A stretch of 64,000 nucleotides of DNA from positions 2,790,001-2,854,000 of the forward strand of contig NZ_CP016499.1 of NCBI RefSeq assembly GCF_001713475.1. Direction: 5' to 3'. Position 1 is the first letter of the stretch. Every line of letters begins with the position of its first letter. The position numbers were made by a program, and so were the translations under genes. Positions 37,651 to 47,114 of this stretch are shown piece by piece. The notes under the pieces were generated by a model. It searched no databases, was not told the origin of the DNA, and saw only the letters and a program-made list of their open reading frames with translations. The stretch comes from Agrobacterium sp. RAC06. GTDB lineage: Bacteria; Pseudomonadota; Alphaproteobacteria; Rhizobiales; Rhizobiaceae.

Positions 37651-37670
37651 TATTCATCGTCTGTTGAATA
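37651..37670. promoter_or_regulatory. Dyad between the efflux operon and its TetR gene
   Basis: TATTCA (37651-37656) and TGAATA (37665-37670) are perfect complements separated by 8 bp, placed between the divergent adaptor and TetR genes. This is the expected site for a TetR-family operator repressing both directions. Binding is inferred. Confidence 0.45.
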
Positions 37671-37679
37671 TATGCCGGA

Positions 37680-38420
37680 ATGCGGCTAGGCTTGTCAAGC
37701 GAACGAATTGAGGGTGGTGTGAAACAGGTTAAGAACGTGCCAGAGCGGAAACGGGGTCGGCCTCGCCGGGGCGCAGAACAGAATGCCGAAGGCCTTCTGG
37801 AGGCTGCAATGGAGACCTTTGCGGCAAATGGTTTCGAGCAGACATCACTGCGCGCAATCGCAGCGACCGCAGGTGTCGACGTCGCGCTGATATCCTACCG
37901 CTACGGATCAAAAATGGGCCTTTGGCAGGCGATCGTGACCGAAGTGGCGCGCGAAACCGTGGAATTGCTCGAGGCAGCGATTGCTCGGGCCCAAGACCGC
38001 CCGCAAGCAGAGCGTGTCGATTTCATCAGTTCCGAAGTCGTGGACGTGATCTGGCGGCGAACACATTTTTCGAGAATTATGTTTTCGGAAATCATTCAAA
38101 GCCGGGACGAGGAACGAAAGGATTTCATCGAGGAGGCCTTGGCGAAGCCATTTCTCGAAGTCGTCTATCCTTTCGTGCAGTCAAGCCTTGAGGCGGCGGG
38201 GCAGAAGCGTCCGTTCGATATCAAACTGGGCATGATGGCGTCGATCGCGCTTGCGGGACTCTTGAGTTCAACGCGCGAGTTCACCGGCCGCTTCGTGGAG
38301 GTGGCGAGACATGACGAAATGCTGCAATACCAGGTGAAGCAGATCATCAAGAGCATGTGGACCGGCCCCGCTAACAACGCGGTGCCCACCCCTCAAGCAG
38401 CTGGAACGAAGGGATCCTGA
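37680..38420 (+). CDS. TetR/AcrR-family transcriptional regulator of the RND pump
   Basis: Regulator of up to 246 aa. The TetR helix-turn-helix is about residues 38-75 (ETFAANGFEQTSLRAIAATA, then VDVALISYRYGSKMGLW). The C-terminal half (about 100-230) is the helical ligand and dimer domain, of the CerR/DUF1956 kind in appearance. The true start is uncertain: a GTG at 37719 has GAGGG before it and would remove 13 residues. Divergent from the two-adaptor RND operon, so it probably represses the pump until a toxic ligand binds. Confidence 0.85.
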   Translation: MRLGLSSERIEGGVKQVKNVPERKRGRPRRGAEQNAEGLLEAAMETFAANGFEQTSLRAIAATAGVDVALISYRYGSKMGLWQAIVTEVARETVELLEAAIARAQDRPQAERVDFISSEVVDVIWRRTHFSRIMFSEIIQSRDEERKDFIEEALAKPFLEVVYPFVQSSLEAAGQKRPFDIKLGMMASIALAGLLSSTREFTGRFVEVARHDEMLQYQVKQIIKSMWTGPANNAVPTPQAAGTKGS

Positions 38421-38441
38421 CCAACCGTTGCAAGGGCTCTA

Positions 38442-39146
38442 TCAGCGGTGTGGTTCGCCGGGTCCCGTTGCACGGTAAAGCAGATAGGCAAAGACGGCAG
38501 CCAGACCGAACCATGTCATGGCATAGCCGAAATGCTTGTTCGGGAAGGAGACGACGGTCAGCCCGCCAATCGGGAGTGCGTCGCCGCGTTCGTCAGAATC
38601 GATGAAATAGGGCGCCACGTCACCTAGCCCGAGCGTACCGGCCATCGCAAAGGTGTCGCGAGAGAACCAGCGGCCATTGGCGGGATCATTGTCCCGCAAA
38701 AAGGCGCCGCCGGGTTGGGTGAGCCGCAAAAGCCCCGTCACCTCGGGCTCGCCAGCAGGTCGCTGACGATCTGCCGGCGACGTGCGATCATCAGGTACGA
38801 AGCCTCTGTTGACGAAGAGCCGCCACCCTTCGAGCGTTTCGAAAGGCGACATGACCCAGAAACCGGACCCGCGGGCCGTAACGGCCTTGACGAGGATATC
38901 GTCGCCCGGAAGATAGCGGCCTTGTACCTCGACGCGGCGATATTCCGCGGTGTCGAAGGAGACGGCAGCCCAGTCATTAGGACCGGGCGCAGAGACCGGC
39001 GGGGCAAGAAGCCCCGCTTCGACCCGTTCTATGAGTGCCGTTTTCCACTGAAGACGCTGGAGCTGCCAGACGCCCAGCCCGAGGAGCAGGGCGATGGCGA
39101 GCGTGCCGAGCCCGATGATCCACCATGGTCGGCCCGCTCGCGTCAT
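38442..39146 (-). CDS. SURF1 family protein, oxidase assembly factor
   Basis: Membrane protein of 234 aa with two transmembrane helices, one at the N-terminus (WWIIGLGTLAIALLLGLGVWQL) and one near the C-terminus (HFGYAMTWFGLAAVFAYLLY), framing a periplasmic domain: the SURF1 architecture. Family motifs GVWQLQRLQWK and RRVEVQGRYLPG are present. SURF1 proteins help assembly of haem-copper oxidases. The gene follows cyoD by 14 bp and is the last gene of the cyo operon. It ends 21 bp from the convergent TetR gene. Confidence 0.9.
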   Translation of the reverse strand: MTRAGRPWWIIGLGTLAIALLLGLGVWQLQRLQWKTALIERVEAGLLAPPVSAPGPNDWAAVSFDTAEYRRVEVQGRYLPGDDILVKAVTARGSGFWVMSPFETLEGWRLFVNRGFVPDDRTSPADRQRPAGEPEVTGLLRLTQPGGAFLRDNDPANGRWFSRDTFAMAGTLGLGDVAPYFIDSDERGDALPIGGLTVVSFPNKHFGYAMTWFGLAAVFAYLLYRATGPGEPHR

Positions 39147-39160
39147 GTCACCTCGCTGTC

Positions 39161-39559
39161 TCAGGAGCCGAAGCCCTGGAAGCTCTCGTGATCCATTGAT
39201 GGCATCATGTTGGTGTTGAGGTTGTACATGACCCAGACGGAGCCAGCGATCATGATCACCACGACGATGACAGTGAAGATCATCGACAGCATGGTCCAGC
39301 CTTCGTCCGACCGGGTGTTCATGTGCAGGAAGTAGACCATGTGGACGAGAACCTGGACGACAGCGAAGGCGATCACGGTCACCGCGGTCAAGACGCGGCT
39401 TTCGAAGCCACCGCTCATGACAATCGCAAAGGGAATGATCGTCAGGATCGCGGCCAGCACGAAGCCGGTCAGGTATGACCGGTAGCTGCCATGATCATGA
39501 CCGGTGCTGTCGTGACCATGGTCGTTGTGGCCATGGGGCTTGATGGAGTGTTGCGACAT
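39161..39559 (-). CDS. cyoD: Cytochrome bo3 ubiquinol oxidase subunit IV
   Basis: Small membrane subunit of 132 aa from ATG 39559, where the start overlaps the cyoC stop by one base (TGATG). A frame continuing to 39640 lies within cyoC. The His-rich N-terminus (HGHNDHGHDSTGHDHG) precedes three transmembrane helices, with the family stretch VQVLVHMVYFLHMN. CyoD is needed for assembly of the copper site. Fourth gene of cyoABCD. Confidence 0.93.
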   Translation of the reverse strand: MSQHSIKPHGHNDHGHDSTGHDHGSYRSYLTGFVLAAILTIIPFAIVMSGGFESRVLTAVTVIAFAVVQVLVHMVYFLHMNTRSDEGWTMLSMIFTVIVVVIMIAGSVWVMYNLNTNMMPSMDHESFQGFGS

Positions 39560-40179
39560 CAGATCATCCCCAGAAGATAAACGAAGGTGAAGACCCCGAT
39601 CCAGATGACATCGAGGAAGTGCCAGAACATGCTCAAGCATTCCATGCGTCGGGTGTTGGCAGGGATCAGGCCTTTCTGATTGACCTGGATCATCAGCGTG
39701 ACAAGCCAGATGCAGCCGAACAGCACGTGCAGGCCGTGCGTGCCGACCAGCGCGAAGAAGGCCGAGAGGAAGGCCGAGCGCTGCGGACCAGCGCCGAGCT
39801 CGATCAGGTGATGAAACTCGTAGATCTCGAGCGCCAGGAAGGCGATGCCGAGCAGGAGAGTGATGGCAAGCCAGATCTGCATGCGGGCCTGCCTGCCCTC
39901 ATACATGGCGAGCATGGCGAAGCCGAAAGTGATCGAGGAGACCAGCAGGAAGCCAGTGTTGATCGCAATCAGGTTCAGCTCGAAGAGCGCCTTTGGGCCG
40001 GGACCGGCCGCATAGCTCTGGCCGACCACGGCGAAGACCGCGAAGAGGACTGCAAACATCAGGCAGTCGCTCATCAGGTAGATCCAGAAGCCGAGCCGCG
40101 TCGACGCGCCTTCCGGATGGTGATGCGGCTCGGTTTCCCAATAGACGGCAGGCGTATCGGTTTGGGTGACGGTGCTCAC
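39559..40179 (-). CDS. cyoC: Cytochrome bo3 ubiquinol oxidase subunit III
   Basis: Membrane subunit of 206 aa with five predicted helices. Family stretches are [21 protein letters not shown] (about 26-46), [17 protein letters not shown] near 145 and [22 protein letters not shown] at the end. It overlaps cyoB by 4 bp and cyoD by one base. It has no redox centre and stabilises subunit I. Confidence 0.95.
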   Translation of the reverse strand: MSTVTQTDTPAVYWETEPHHHPEGASTRLGFWIYLMSDCLMFAVLFAVFAVVGQSYAAGPGPKALFELNLIAINTGFLLVSSITFGFAMLAMYEGRQARMQIWLAITLLLGIAFLALEIYEFHHLIELGAGPQRSAFLSAFFALVGTHGLHVLFGCIWLVTLMIQVNQKGLIPANTRRMECLSMFWHFLDVIWIGVFTFVYLLGMI

Positions 40180-42188
40180 GATTGTTGCGCTCCTACGCTT
40201 GCCAGTTCGCGCTCACGCGCCTTTTCGACACGCTCGACCTCGTCGACGGGGACGTAATAGTCCCGATCGTAGTTGAAGGTATGGGCGATCGACACGGCGA
40301 TGATCGCGAGGAAGGACACGGCCGCCAGCCACCAGATGTACCAGACCAGCGCGAAGCCGCAGAGCGTGGCAAGCGCGGAGATCATGACGCCTGAGCCGGT
40401 GTAACGCGGCATGTGGATCGGCAGATAGGGTGCCTTCGGGCGTGTCTGGCCAACCTGCTTCATGTCGTGCCAGGCGTCGAGATCGTGGACGACAGGCGTG
40501 AAGGCGAAGTTGTATGCCGGCGGCGGGGAGGACGTCGCCCATTCGAGCGTGCGACCATCCCAGGGGTCGCCGGTGACATCCATGTTGTCCTTCCGGTTCC
40601 AGATCGAGACTGCGATCTGGATGAAGAAGGCGGCGATGCCGACAGCGATCAGCACGGCGCCCAGCGCTGCCAGAATGAACCATATCCTGAGATCCGGATC
40701 ATCAAAGACGCGCATGCGGCGGGTGACCCCCATCAGGCCGAGCACGTAGAGCGGCATGAAGGCGAGCCAGAAGCCGCTGACCCAGCTCCAGAAGGAGACC
40801 TTGCCCCAGAAGACATTAAGCTGGAAGCCGAAAGCCTTGGGCCACCAATAGGCGATCGCCGCAAAGCAGCCGAACAACACACCGCCGATGATGACGTTGT
40901 GGAAGTGCGCCACCAGGAAGAGCGAGTTGTGCAGGACGAAGTCTGCCGGCGGGACAGCAAGAAGTACGCCGGTCATGCCACCGATGGTGAAGGTCAGCAT
41001 GAAGGCGACCGTCCACATCATCGGCAGATCGAAGCGCACCCTGCCCTTATACATGGTGAAGAGCCAGTTGAAGATCTTGGCCCCCGTGGGCACCGAGATG
41101 ATCATGGTGGTGATGCCGAAGAAGGCGTTCACCGAGGCGCCCGAGCCCATGGTGAAGAAGTGGTGCAGCCAGACGACATAGCTCAGGATCGTGATGCAGA
41201 CGGTGGCATAGACCATCGAGCTGTAGCCGAATAGACGCTTGCCGGAAAAGGTCGAGGTGATCTCCGAGAAGACGCCGAAGAGCGGCAGGATGAGGATGTA
41301 GACTTCCGGGTGACCCCAGATCCAGATGAGGTTGATATACATCATCGGGTTGCCGCCGAGATCATTCGTGAAGAAGTTCGTTCCCACGTAGCGATCAAGC
41401 GTCAGGAGGATCAGCGTCATCGTCAAAACCGGGAAGGAGGCGACGATGAGGATGTTGGTGCAGAGTGCCGTCCAGGTGAAGACCGGCATGCGCATCAGGG
41501 TCATGCCCGGGGCACGCATCTTGACGATGGTGACGAGCAGGTTGATGCCGGACAGCGTCGTTCCAACCCCGGCGATCTGGAGGCCCCAGATATAGTAATC
41601 GACCCCGACCCACGGACTGTAGCCGATGCCCGACAGTGGCGGGAAGGCAAGCCAGCCGGTCTGCGCGAACTCACCGACGAAGAGTGAGGCCATGACAAGC
41701 ACGGCACCGCCGACGGTCATCCAGAAGGAGAAGTTGTTGAGGAAGGGGAACGAGACGTCTCGCGCGCCGATCTGCAGCGGCACGACGTAGTTCATCAGTC
41801 CCGTGACGAAGGGCATCGCCACGAAGAAGATCATGATCACGCCGTGGGCGGTGAAGATCTGGTCATAGTGATGGGCGTTAAGATAGCCCTCCGAGCCATT
41901 GAAGGCGAGCACCTGCTGAAGGCGCATCATGATGGCATCGGCGAAGCCTCGCACCAGCATGACCAACGCCAGAATTATATACATGATGCCGATCTTCTTG
42001 TGATCGACAGAGGTCAGCCATTCCCGCCAGAGATAGCCCCAAAGGCGGTAATAGGTCAGCGCGCCCACCGTTGCAGCGCCCCCGACCGCAACCACAACGA
42101 AGGTTGCAAGCACGATCGGGTCCGACGGGATCGCACTCCAATTGAGGCGACCGAGAAGAAGCGTGGTGGAATGGTCTATCGTAGCCAT
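40176..42188 (-). CDS. cyoB: Cytochrome bo3 ubiquinol oxidase subunit I
   Basis: Catalytic haem-copper oxidase subunit of 670 aa holding haem b, haem o3 and CuB; reduces oxygen to water and pumps protons. Conserved stretches include [15 protein letters not shown] (haem ligand His near 114), [15 protein letters not shown] near 290 (CuB His and the cross-linked Tyr), [10 protein letters not shown] near 345 (CuB His pair) and [11 protein letters not shown] near 430 (haem ligands). Around fifteen helices. It follows cyoA by 12 bp. Confidence 0.97.
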   Translation of the reverse strand: MATIDHSTTLLLGRLNWSAIPSDPIVLATFVVVAVGGAATVGALTYYRLWGYLWREWLTSVDHKKIGIMYIILALVMLVRGFADAIMMRLQQVLAFNGSEGYLNAHHYDQIFTAHGVIMIFFVAMPFVTGLMNYVVPLQIGARDVSFPFLNNFSFWMTVGGAVLVMASLFVGEFAQTGWLAFPPLSGIGYSPWVGVDYYIWGLQIAGVGTTLSGINLLVTIVKMRAPGMTLMRMPVFTWTALCTNILIVASFPVLTMTLILLTLDRYVGTNFFTNDLGGNPMMYINLIWIWGHPEVYILILPLFGVFSEITSTFSGKRLFGYSSMVYATVCITILSYVVWLHHFFTMGSGASVNAFFGITTMIISVPTGAKIFNWLFTMYKGRVRFDLPMMWTVAFMLTFTIGGMTGVLLAVPPADFVLHNSLFLVAHFHNVIIGGVLFGCFAAIAYWWPKAFGFQLNVFWGKVSFWSWVSGFWLAFMPLYVLGLMGVTRRMRVFDDPDLRIWFILAALGAVLIAVGIAAFFIQIAVSIWNRKDNMDVTGDPWDGRTLEWATSSPPPAYNFAFTPVVHDLDAWHDMKQVGQTRPKAPYLPIHMPRYTGSGVMISALATLCGFALVWYIWWLAAVSFLAIIAVSIAHTFNYDRDYYVPVDEVERVEKARERELASVGAQQS

Positions 42189-42200
42189 GCCAAATTCCTG

Positions 42201-43406
42201 TCAGAGTTGCGGCGCATTGCCGGATGCCTGCCGGACGAGCGTGAGAAAACGTTCGGCCTCACCGCCGAAAGGCGATACCGGCTGCGGCATGTTGTGTCCC
42301 ATCAGTGGACCCGAAACGACGGGCTGGTCGTTGTAGGAAGCAGGCTTTGCGGCCAGCATCTGCTCCAGCTCTTCCGCCGAGCAGAAGCCGAGAACCTTGA
42401 AGGGTTCCCAGCCGAAGACCGGCTCGCGCGTGCCGCGGCGTTCATGCTTGTCGTAGATCAGGGCGCTCATGTTGACCGTTCCGGCGAGACCCGTTCCGCC
42501 TTGGGCGTCGAGCGCCATCATTTCGGCCATGCAGATCTTGCCGTCTTCGACGCACATGTTGACCACGCGCGGAAATAGCTGCGGATCGACACTGGCAAAC
42601 GTGATCGGCGTGACGTTCTCGGTGGGACGCTCGAGCTCGAGATACTTCGCCCGGTCCAGCTTGTCGCTGCCCGCGCGCGCCTCCTCGACCCAGGCCTCGA
42701 AGGCGGCAGCGTCGGTTGCGTTTGCCTTGAAGCGCATGCCAGAGAAGCCGGCACCCGAGTAATGCGAGGCGAGCCCCTGGAAGGTACCTTCCTTATTGAA
42801 AACACCGTGCAGCGTCGTCTGCATGCCGGGCATGGCGTAGATCATGCCGGCCATGTGCGGGATGTAGAAGGCATTCATCACCGAAGAGGAGGTCAGCGAG
42901 AATCGGATCGGCCGATCGACCGGGACCGGAAGTTCGTTCACCGTGGCGACGCCGTATTGCGGGTAGATGAAGAGCCATTTCCAGTCGAGTGCCACGACCT
43001 GAACCTCAAGCGGCTCCTGCTGCGGATCGAGCGGCTGCTCCTCAGACACGCGCGCCAGTGGCCTGTAGGGATCGAGAAGATGGGTACCGACCCAGGTCAG
43101 CGCACCGAGGCAGATGATGATCATCAGGGGGATCGCCCAGATGATCAGCTCGAGCTTGGTCGAGTGGGACCAGTTCGGCCTGTAGATCGCCTGACTGTTG
43201 GATGCACGGTAGTGCCAGGCGAACCAGCAGGTGAGCGCCATCACCGGAATAATGATGATCAGCATCAGAAGCGTGGAGATGACCAGAAGGTCACGCTGCT
43301 GGGCGGCGACGTCGCCGGTGGGAGCAAGGACTTCAGCCTTGCAGGCGGACAGGAAAAGGACCGCCACCACGGCGGCCAATATTTTCGGGAGGCGAAGCTC
43401 TTGCAT
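42201..43406 (-). CDS. cyoA: Cytochrome bo3 ubiquinol oxidase subunit II
   Basis: Membrane-anchored subunit of 401 aa. It starts with a lipoprotein signal and lipobox LFLSAC (Cys near residue 22), then two transmembrane helices (about 43-65 and 88-108) and a periplasmic cupredoxin domain that lacks CuA ligands, as in quinol oxidases. VVALDWKWLFIYPQYGVATVNE and FYIPHMAGMIYAMPGMQT are typical. The C-terminal extension after about residue 315 is longer than in E. coli, common in rhizobia. First gene of cyoABCD-SURF1. Confidence 0.95.
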   Translation of the reverse strand: MQELRLPKILAAVVAVLFLSACKAEVLAPTGDVAAQQRDLLVISTLLMLIIIIPVMALTCWFAWHYRASNSQAIYRPNWSHSTKLELIIWAIPLMIIICLGALTWVGTHLLDPYRPLARVSEEQPLDPQQEPLEVQVVALDWKWLFIYPQYGVATVNELPVPVDRPIRFSLTSSSVMNAFYIPHMAGMIYAMPGMQTTLHGVFNKEGTFQGLASHYSGAGFSGMRFKANATDAAAFEAWVEEARAGSDKLDRAKYLELERPTENVTPITFASVDPQLFPRVVNMCVEDGKICMAEMMALDAQGGTGLAGTVNMSALIYDKHERRGTREPVFGWEPFKVLGFCSAEELEQMLAAKPASYNDQPVVSGPLMGHNMPQPVSPFGGEAERFLTLVRQASGNAPQL

Positions 43407-43643
43407 CTCTTACCCTGATACGCTGACGGGTCACAGAGCAGGGGTCCCCCCGAACACCACTCGACGACCATTGACATTCGCCAAGCTAGTTAGTTGGGTT
43501 TTGCGGTGCAGCACATACGACAATTTGTCACCTGTCAATTTGGCCGCACCTGCGGCATTTCATTTCAGCATGTTAGACTAAGGCGAACGCTGTATCCCCC
43601 GGTGCGCGCCCGCCCAGTACAATCGAGAAAGTGATCCCGCGAC
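43407..43643. promoter_or_regulatory. Divergent control region between cyoA and the MFS gene
   Basis: On the minus strand TTGACA (43538-43533) could be the cyo -35 box; a loose -10 (TGTGCT, 43515-43510) follows at 17 bp. The overlapping TTGACAGGTGACAA only weakly resembles an FNR/FixK site (7 of 10 key bases), so oxygen control is not shown. On the plus strand no convincing promoter was found. No gene is seen here. Confidence 0.35.
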
Positions 43644-44978
43644 ATGGCGAGCATGACCGGTTCTGCACCCCCGGCCGCACAGAACGGCCGCACAACTTCA
43701 GACGATGACCATCACGTTTCACCGTCCGATATCGCTGTCGGCGTCATCATCGGGCGCACGTCGGAGTTCTTCGACTTCTTCGTGTTCGCGATCGCGTCCG
43801 TCATCGTCTTTCCGGCGCGCATCTTTCCGTTCCTCGATCCGCTGACCGGGACGCTCTGGTCCTTCGTGCTGGTGGCGCTCGCCTTCGTGGCACGACCGCT
43901 CGGCACTGTGATTTTCACAGCCCTCGACCGCAGACATGGCCGCGTGACCAAGCTGACGGTGGCGCTTTTCCTGCTGGGAACTTCCACTGTCGCCATGGGG
44001 CTGGTGCCGTCCTATGAAACCGCCGGATGGTGGGCAATCGCCATGCTGGCGCTCTTGCGCATCGGCCAGGGTCTGGCGCTTGGCGGGACCTGGGATGGCC
44101 TTGCACCGCTGCTGGCCATCACTGCGTCGAAGGACAAGCGTGGTTTCTATGCCATGATCCCGCAGCTCGGCGCTGTGGTTGGTCTTGCCGTCGCCGCCGT
44201 GCTGTTCGCCTACCTCGTCATGACGCTGTCGGCCGCCGACTTCCTCGACTGGGGCTGGCGTTATCCATTCTTTGTCGCCTTCGCGATCAATGTCGTCGCG
44301 CTCTTTGCGCGTCTGCGCATCGTCGACACGCCCGAGTTCAAGGAACTCTTCGAGACGAACGAGCTAACCCCGACGGGATTGCGCGCCACCCTGTCGCAGG
44401 ACGGACGCACGGTTCTGCTCGGCGTTTTCGTGCCGCTGGCGAGCTTTGCCATGTTCCACATGGTCACGGTCTTCCCGCTTTCGTGGATTTTCCTCTACAC
44501 GGACGAGGCGCCGGGCACCTTCCTCCTGATCGAAGCGGCCGGTGCTGCCGTCGGCATCCTTGCCATGCTGTTCTCCGGCTGGCTTTCGGACCGTATCGGC
44601 CGTGACAGGATCCTCGTCTGGGGGGCCTGGGCCATCGGTGCCTTCGCGCTGACGGCGCCTCTGCTGCTGAACGGCGGCCAGGCCGGTGTCGTCGCCTACA
44701 TGATGGTTGGTTTCGTCATTCTCGGCTTCAATTTCGCCCAGTCCTCCGGAACCATCGCCTCTCTGTTTGACCGTCGAAATCGCTACACGGCCTCCGCGAT
44801 GGTCTCGGCACTCTCCTGGATGTTCGGGGCAGGGTTTGCACCTTTGGCAGCACTGTTGCTGTCTACCTGGTTCGGTCTGTTTGCAGCCGGCCTCTACCTT
44901 CTGTCGGGGGCCGTCTGCACGCTGATCTCGCTCGCGCTCGCACGGCAGATATCGCTGCAGCCCAAGGGGCATGACTGA
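43644..44978 (+). CDS. MFS transporter (metabolite:proton symporter-like)
   Basis: Twelve-helix major facilitator protein of 444 aa. The loop motif LDRRHGRVTKLTVALFLLG between helices 2 and 3, LLRIGQGLALGGTWDGLAPLLA in helix 4 to 5, and the repeat DRIGRDRILVWG place it in the MHS/organic-acid symporter branch. The N-terminal 30 residues are hydrophilic. It is divergent from cyoABCD, an arrangement common in rhizobia, but substrate is unknown. A strong terminator follows. Confidence 0.88.
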   Translation: MASMTGSAPPAAQNGRTTSDDDHHVSPSDIAVGVIIGRTSEFFDFFVFAIASVIVFPARIFPFLDPLTGTLWSFVLVALAFVARPLGTVIFTALDRRHGRVTKLTVALFLLGTSTVAMGLVPSYETAGWWAIAMLALLRIGQGLALGGTWDGLAPLLAITASKDKRGFYAMIPQLGAVVGLAVAAVLFAYLVMTLSAADFLDWGWRYPFFVAFAINVVALFARLRIVDTPEFKELFETNELTPTGLRATLSQDGRTVLLGVFVPLASFAMFHMVTVFPLSWIFLYTDEAPGTFLLIEAAGAAVGILAMLFSGWLSDRIGRDRILVWGAWAIGAFALTAPLLLNGGQAGVVAYMMVGFVILGFNFAQSSGTIASLFDRRNRYTASAMVSALSWMFGAGFAPLAALLLSTWFGLFAAGLYLLSGAVCTLISLALARQISLQPKGHD

Positions 44979-45019
44979 GCGAGAACGAATATCGGCCTAA
45001 CCTGCGCTTCACCGCCAGC

Positions 45020-45054
45020 CCCCCGGAATAGACCACTCCGGGGGTTTGTTTTTT
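45020..45054 (+). terminator. Intrinsic terminator after the MFS gene
   Basis: CCCCCGGA (45020-45027) pairs with TCCGGGGG (45037-45044) around a 9-nt loop, followed by TTTGTTTTTT. Textbook plus-strand intrinsic terminator 41 bp after the stop codon. Confidence 0.92.
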
Positions 45055-45178
45055 GGCCTCGCTGTTCAGTCAAGCCGCCGATCTGCTCTAAAATCAGTTA
45101 GCATGGCCGCAGGCTCAAAACTTAGGCCGCAAGCTTGCCAACCTTGCAGCATTGCGTCCTCAATCGCTTAAGAACCAC

Positions 45179-45405
45179 CTCGACCTCACTATCCTTGTGA
45201 TCCATGACAACGCTGTTCGCGCAGCGATGATCGAGCACGGTTTGCTGCGCGAGGCAGGTCGTTAGCACGTCACAGCTGCTCTCGAGGGGCAGGGAACTGC
45301 CAAGACGGAGCAGACACTGCCGCCAGACGTCATCATCATCGACATCGACAATCCGAACCGTGACATGATGGAGCCTCTCTTTCAGCTCACCCGCTCGGTG
45401 AGAGG
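45179..45405 (+). pseudogene. Remnant of a NasT/AmiR-like ANTAR response regulator
   Basis: One reading frame gives LDLTILVIHDNAVRAAMIEH, then GLLREAGR, an in-frame TAG at 45263, and then continues with PPDVIIIDIDNPNRDMMEPLF and QLTRSV. This closely follows the pseudo-receiver start of NasT-type regulators of nitrate assimilation (as I recall, DENAVRA..., DVIIIDIENPNRDMLE...LFQL). Similarity stops near 45405; the ANTAR RNA-binding C-terminus is missing, as is any start codon with a ribosome site. So it is a broken, truncated copy. The flanking IS fragment suggests disruption by transposition. Confidence 0.6.
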
Positions 45406-45499
45406 CCCATGGCCAAGCTGCCGCCGCTATCTTTCGACCTTCAGGGCAAAAGGGGGCTCGTGGCCGGCGGATCAACTCACAGATGGCCGAAGGTTCCGG

Positions 45500-45735
45500 T
45501 GCGCTCGGTCTCGGATCCGTGATTGCGAAGCCATTGCCCATGTCGAGACAACTGAGTGCATCGAGAGCGAGGACGTCCAGAACCTGGTCATCGCGGCGGT
45601 GGAGAACCGCATTCGTTTCATCAACACACTTCCAAGCCAAATGAATGGCTGACTGACGACGATTCCTGCTTCAACGCAGACAACACGACATCACTGCTCA
45701 TCGTTATCGGCATGGAGCCGTGCTCCACACCATTC
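45500..45735 (+). mobile_element. Fragment of an IS3-family transposase (OrfB)
   Basis: Two adjoining frames encode consecutive pieces of the DDE integrase core: CEAIAHVETTECIESEDVQN with LVIAAVENRIRFINTLP, then after a frameshift near 45640 EWLTDDDSCFNADN and IGMEPCSTP. Intact IS3 proteins read roughly EWLTDNGSCYTA...IGLEPCTTPVESPQSNGM. The conserved Asn-Gly of the catalytic block is altered (DDD) and similarity ends just before SPQSNGM, so it cannot be active. No terminal repeats were found. It adjoins the NasT-like remnant. Confidence 0.6.
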
Positions 45736-46029
45736 GCAGGCGTGTCGAGATGCTTCTGCCTGCCCCCATCTTTTGTGTGGCTCAGTATGTTTATGCTTTT
45801 GGGCTCGGTGGATCAGTTCGTCTTGCTCAAGGTCTCCTGGATCACAAAGCCTGAGCAGAACCGGCGAGTGACCCGCCCCCAGCCAGGCCGCAATGGGCAA
45901 TCTGGCTTTTCTTTCGTGGCTCACATTGTAGGAGCGGTACATCACATAAAGAATTCAGATGCAGACCATGCGTTGGCAGCCGATGGCGTCTAGCCAATGA
46001 ACCGCAGGTAGTCCAGCCACAAACAACAA
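45736..46029. other. Non-coding or decayed stretch
   Basis: About 290 bp between the IS3 fragment and the NTF2-like gene. Open frames exist on both strands (84 codons on the minus strand at 45945-45691, and a plus-strand continuation of the transposase frame), but none has a convincing ribosome site or a recognisable family. Probably remains of the same decayed insertion. Confidence 0.4.
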
Positions 46030-46434
46030 CTACATCGGGAGCGGGGAAAGATGCTCATGAATGGCGAGCCATCGACCGTCCGGCTGGTGGGCAAAGACGA
46101 TCGTCTCACGCTCGTGGTTCGTCATCGCTTCGCCGCCGATCACGAGATCGGTCTCCACCGCATGGGTGAAGATGGCGACATCGCCGACGATGTGTACGCT
46201 GCGGTTCGTTGAGCGGCAGGCCTTGACGCTAAAGCCGTCGCGGGTTTCCCACAGCGCCCATTCCGCCTCATAGGCCGCGCGATCCGCGAGAGTGCGATCG
46301 AGATTGTAGAAGATGAAAGTCGCCGACGGCGCGAAGGCATCGAAATAGGCCTTGGTGTCGTGGCGACCGAAGGCTGCCACCAGGGCATCGGCTGCGGAAA
46401 GCACTGCGGTCGTATGATCTGTCATCTCTGTCAT
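46030..46434 (-). CDS. NTF2-like (SnoaL/DUF4440) protein
   Basis: Small cone-fold protein of 134 aa. Typical elements are the N-terminal helices LSAADALVAAFGRHDTKAYF, then FAPSATFIFY, and strand-rich later parts HIVGDVAIFTHAVETDL and HQPDGRWLAIHEHLSPLP. Members include ketosteroid isomerases, limonene-epoxide hydrolases and many proteins of unknown function; substrate unknown. It begins 21 bp after the TetR stop on the same strand and is probably co-transcribed with it, so it likely belongs to the same polyamine-type transport and oxidation module across the divergent promoter. Confidence 0.78.
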   Translation of the reverse strand: MTEMTDHTTAVLSAADALVAAFGRHDTKAYFDAFAPSATFIFYNLDRTLADRAAYEAEWALWETRDGFSVKACRSTNRSVHIVGDVAIFTHAVETDLVIGGEAMTNHERETIVFAHQPDGRWLAIHEHLSPLPM

Positions 46435-46455
46435 TTCTTCGGGAATTCGGTGGCG

Positions 46456-47082
46456 TCAGACGCGCTTGACGCTGCTGATCAACTCGGCGATCGGGCGGTT
46501 CTGCTCGGCGACACGGGCCTTGAGCTCTTCAAGCGGCATGCTCTCGTGCTTGCAAAACTCGATGAACATCATGTTGAGATTGTTGAAGAAGACCTCTCCG
46601 AGCGCCCGCGCGTCGACGCCGGCGATGACTACGCCACGCCGCTGGAGCGTCTCGATAAGCTGAACGACCTGGGCACAGAGGCGCCCGTCAAGTTCCGTAT
46701 AGCGCTTTGAGAGCGGCGTCTCAGGCTGCTGGATCGCAGATGCCATGGCGGTGCGCCACATCTCCTTGCTGAGATAGACAAGCGAGTGATCGTAATACTG
46801 GTTGATCAGGGCACCGAGCGCCTCGATGACGCTGAGTGGCGGGTTCGCGACAATGCGTTCGCCTGCCTCGAGCACTTCGGTCACTTCCATCGAAACCGTG
46901 GCGACGAGAACATCGCCCTTGTTCTGATAGTAGTTGTAGAGTGTGCCGACCGAGACCTCTGCCATCTCGGCGATGTCCTCGATGCGCGCACTGTCGTAAC
47001 CCTGTTCGCGGAACAGGGTGGTGGCCGCTTCCAGGATGCGACGGTTCCTGTCGGCCTTCTGTCGGGCGCGCAATCCGGTCAT
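46456..47082 (-). CDS. TetR-family transcriptional regulator
   Basis: Regulator of 208 aa. The helix-turn-helix is about residues 13-55 (NRRILEAATTLFREQGYDSA, then ARIEDIAEMAEVSVGTLYNYY). The C-terminal domain (80-200) is helical, for ligand and dimer contacts. Divergent from the polyamine-type ABC operon with a 142-bp gap containing a GATTGA/TCAATC dyad. It probably represses the importer, the metallo-hydrolase and the aldehyde dehydrogenase, and the co-directional NTF2-like gene. Ligand unknown. Confidence 0.88.
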   Translation of the reverse strand: MTGLRARQKADRNRRILEAATTLFREQGYDSARIEDIAEMAEVSVGTLYNYYQNKGDVLVATVSMEVTEVLEAGERIVANPPLSVIEALGALINQYYDHSLVYLSKEMWRTAMASAIQQPETPLSKRYTELDGRLCAQVVQLIETLQRRGVVIAGVDARALGEVFFNNLNMMFIEFCKHESMPLEELKARVAEQNRPIAELISSVKRV

Positions 47083-47114
47083 GGCTAACTCCGTTGGAAT
47101 CTCCTCAAATTTGA

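Noticed and set aside
43524..43538. FNR/FixK box before cyoA
   Set aside because: TTGACAGGTGACAA matches only about 7 of 10 key positions of TTGAT-N4-ATCAA and lacks the symmetric ATCAA half.
45122..45640. 172-codon minus-strand frame in the decayed region
   Set aside because: Plus-strand frames in the same interval show clear family similarity (NasT-like and IS3), so this is their complement.
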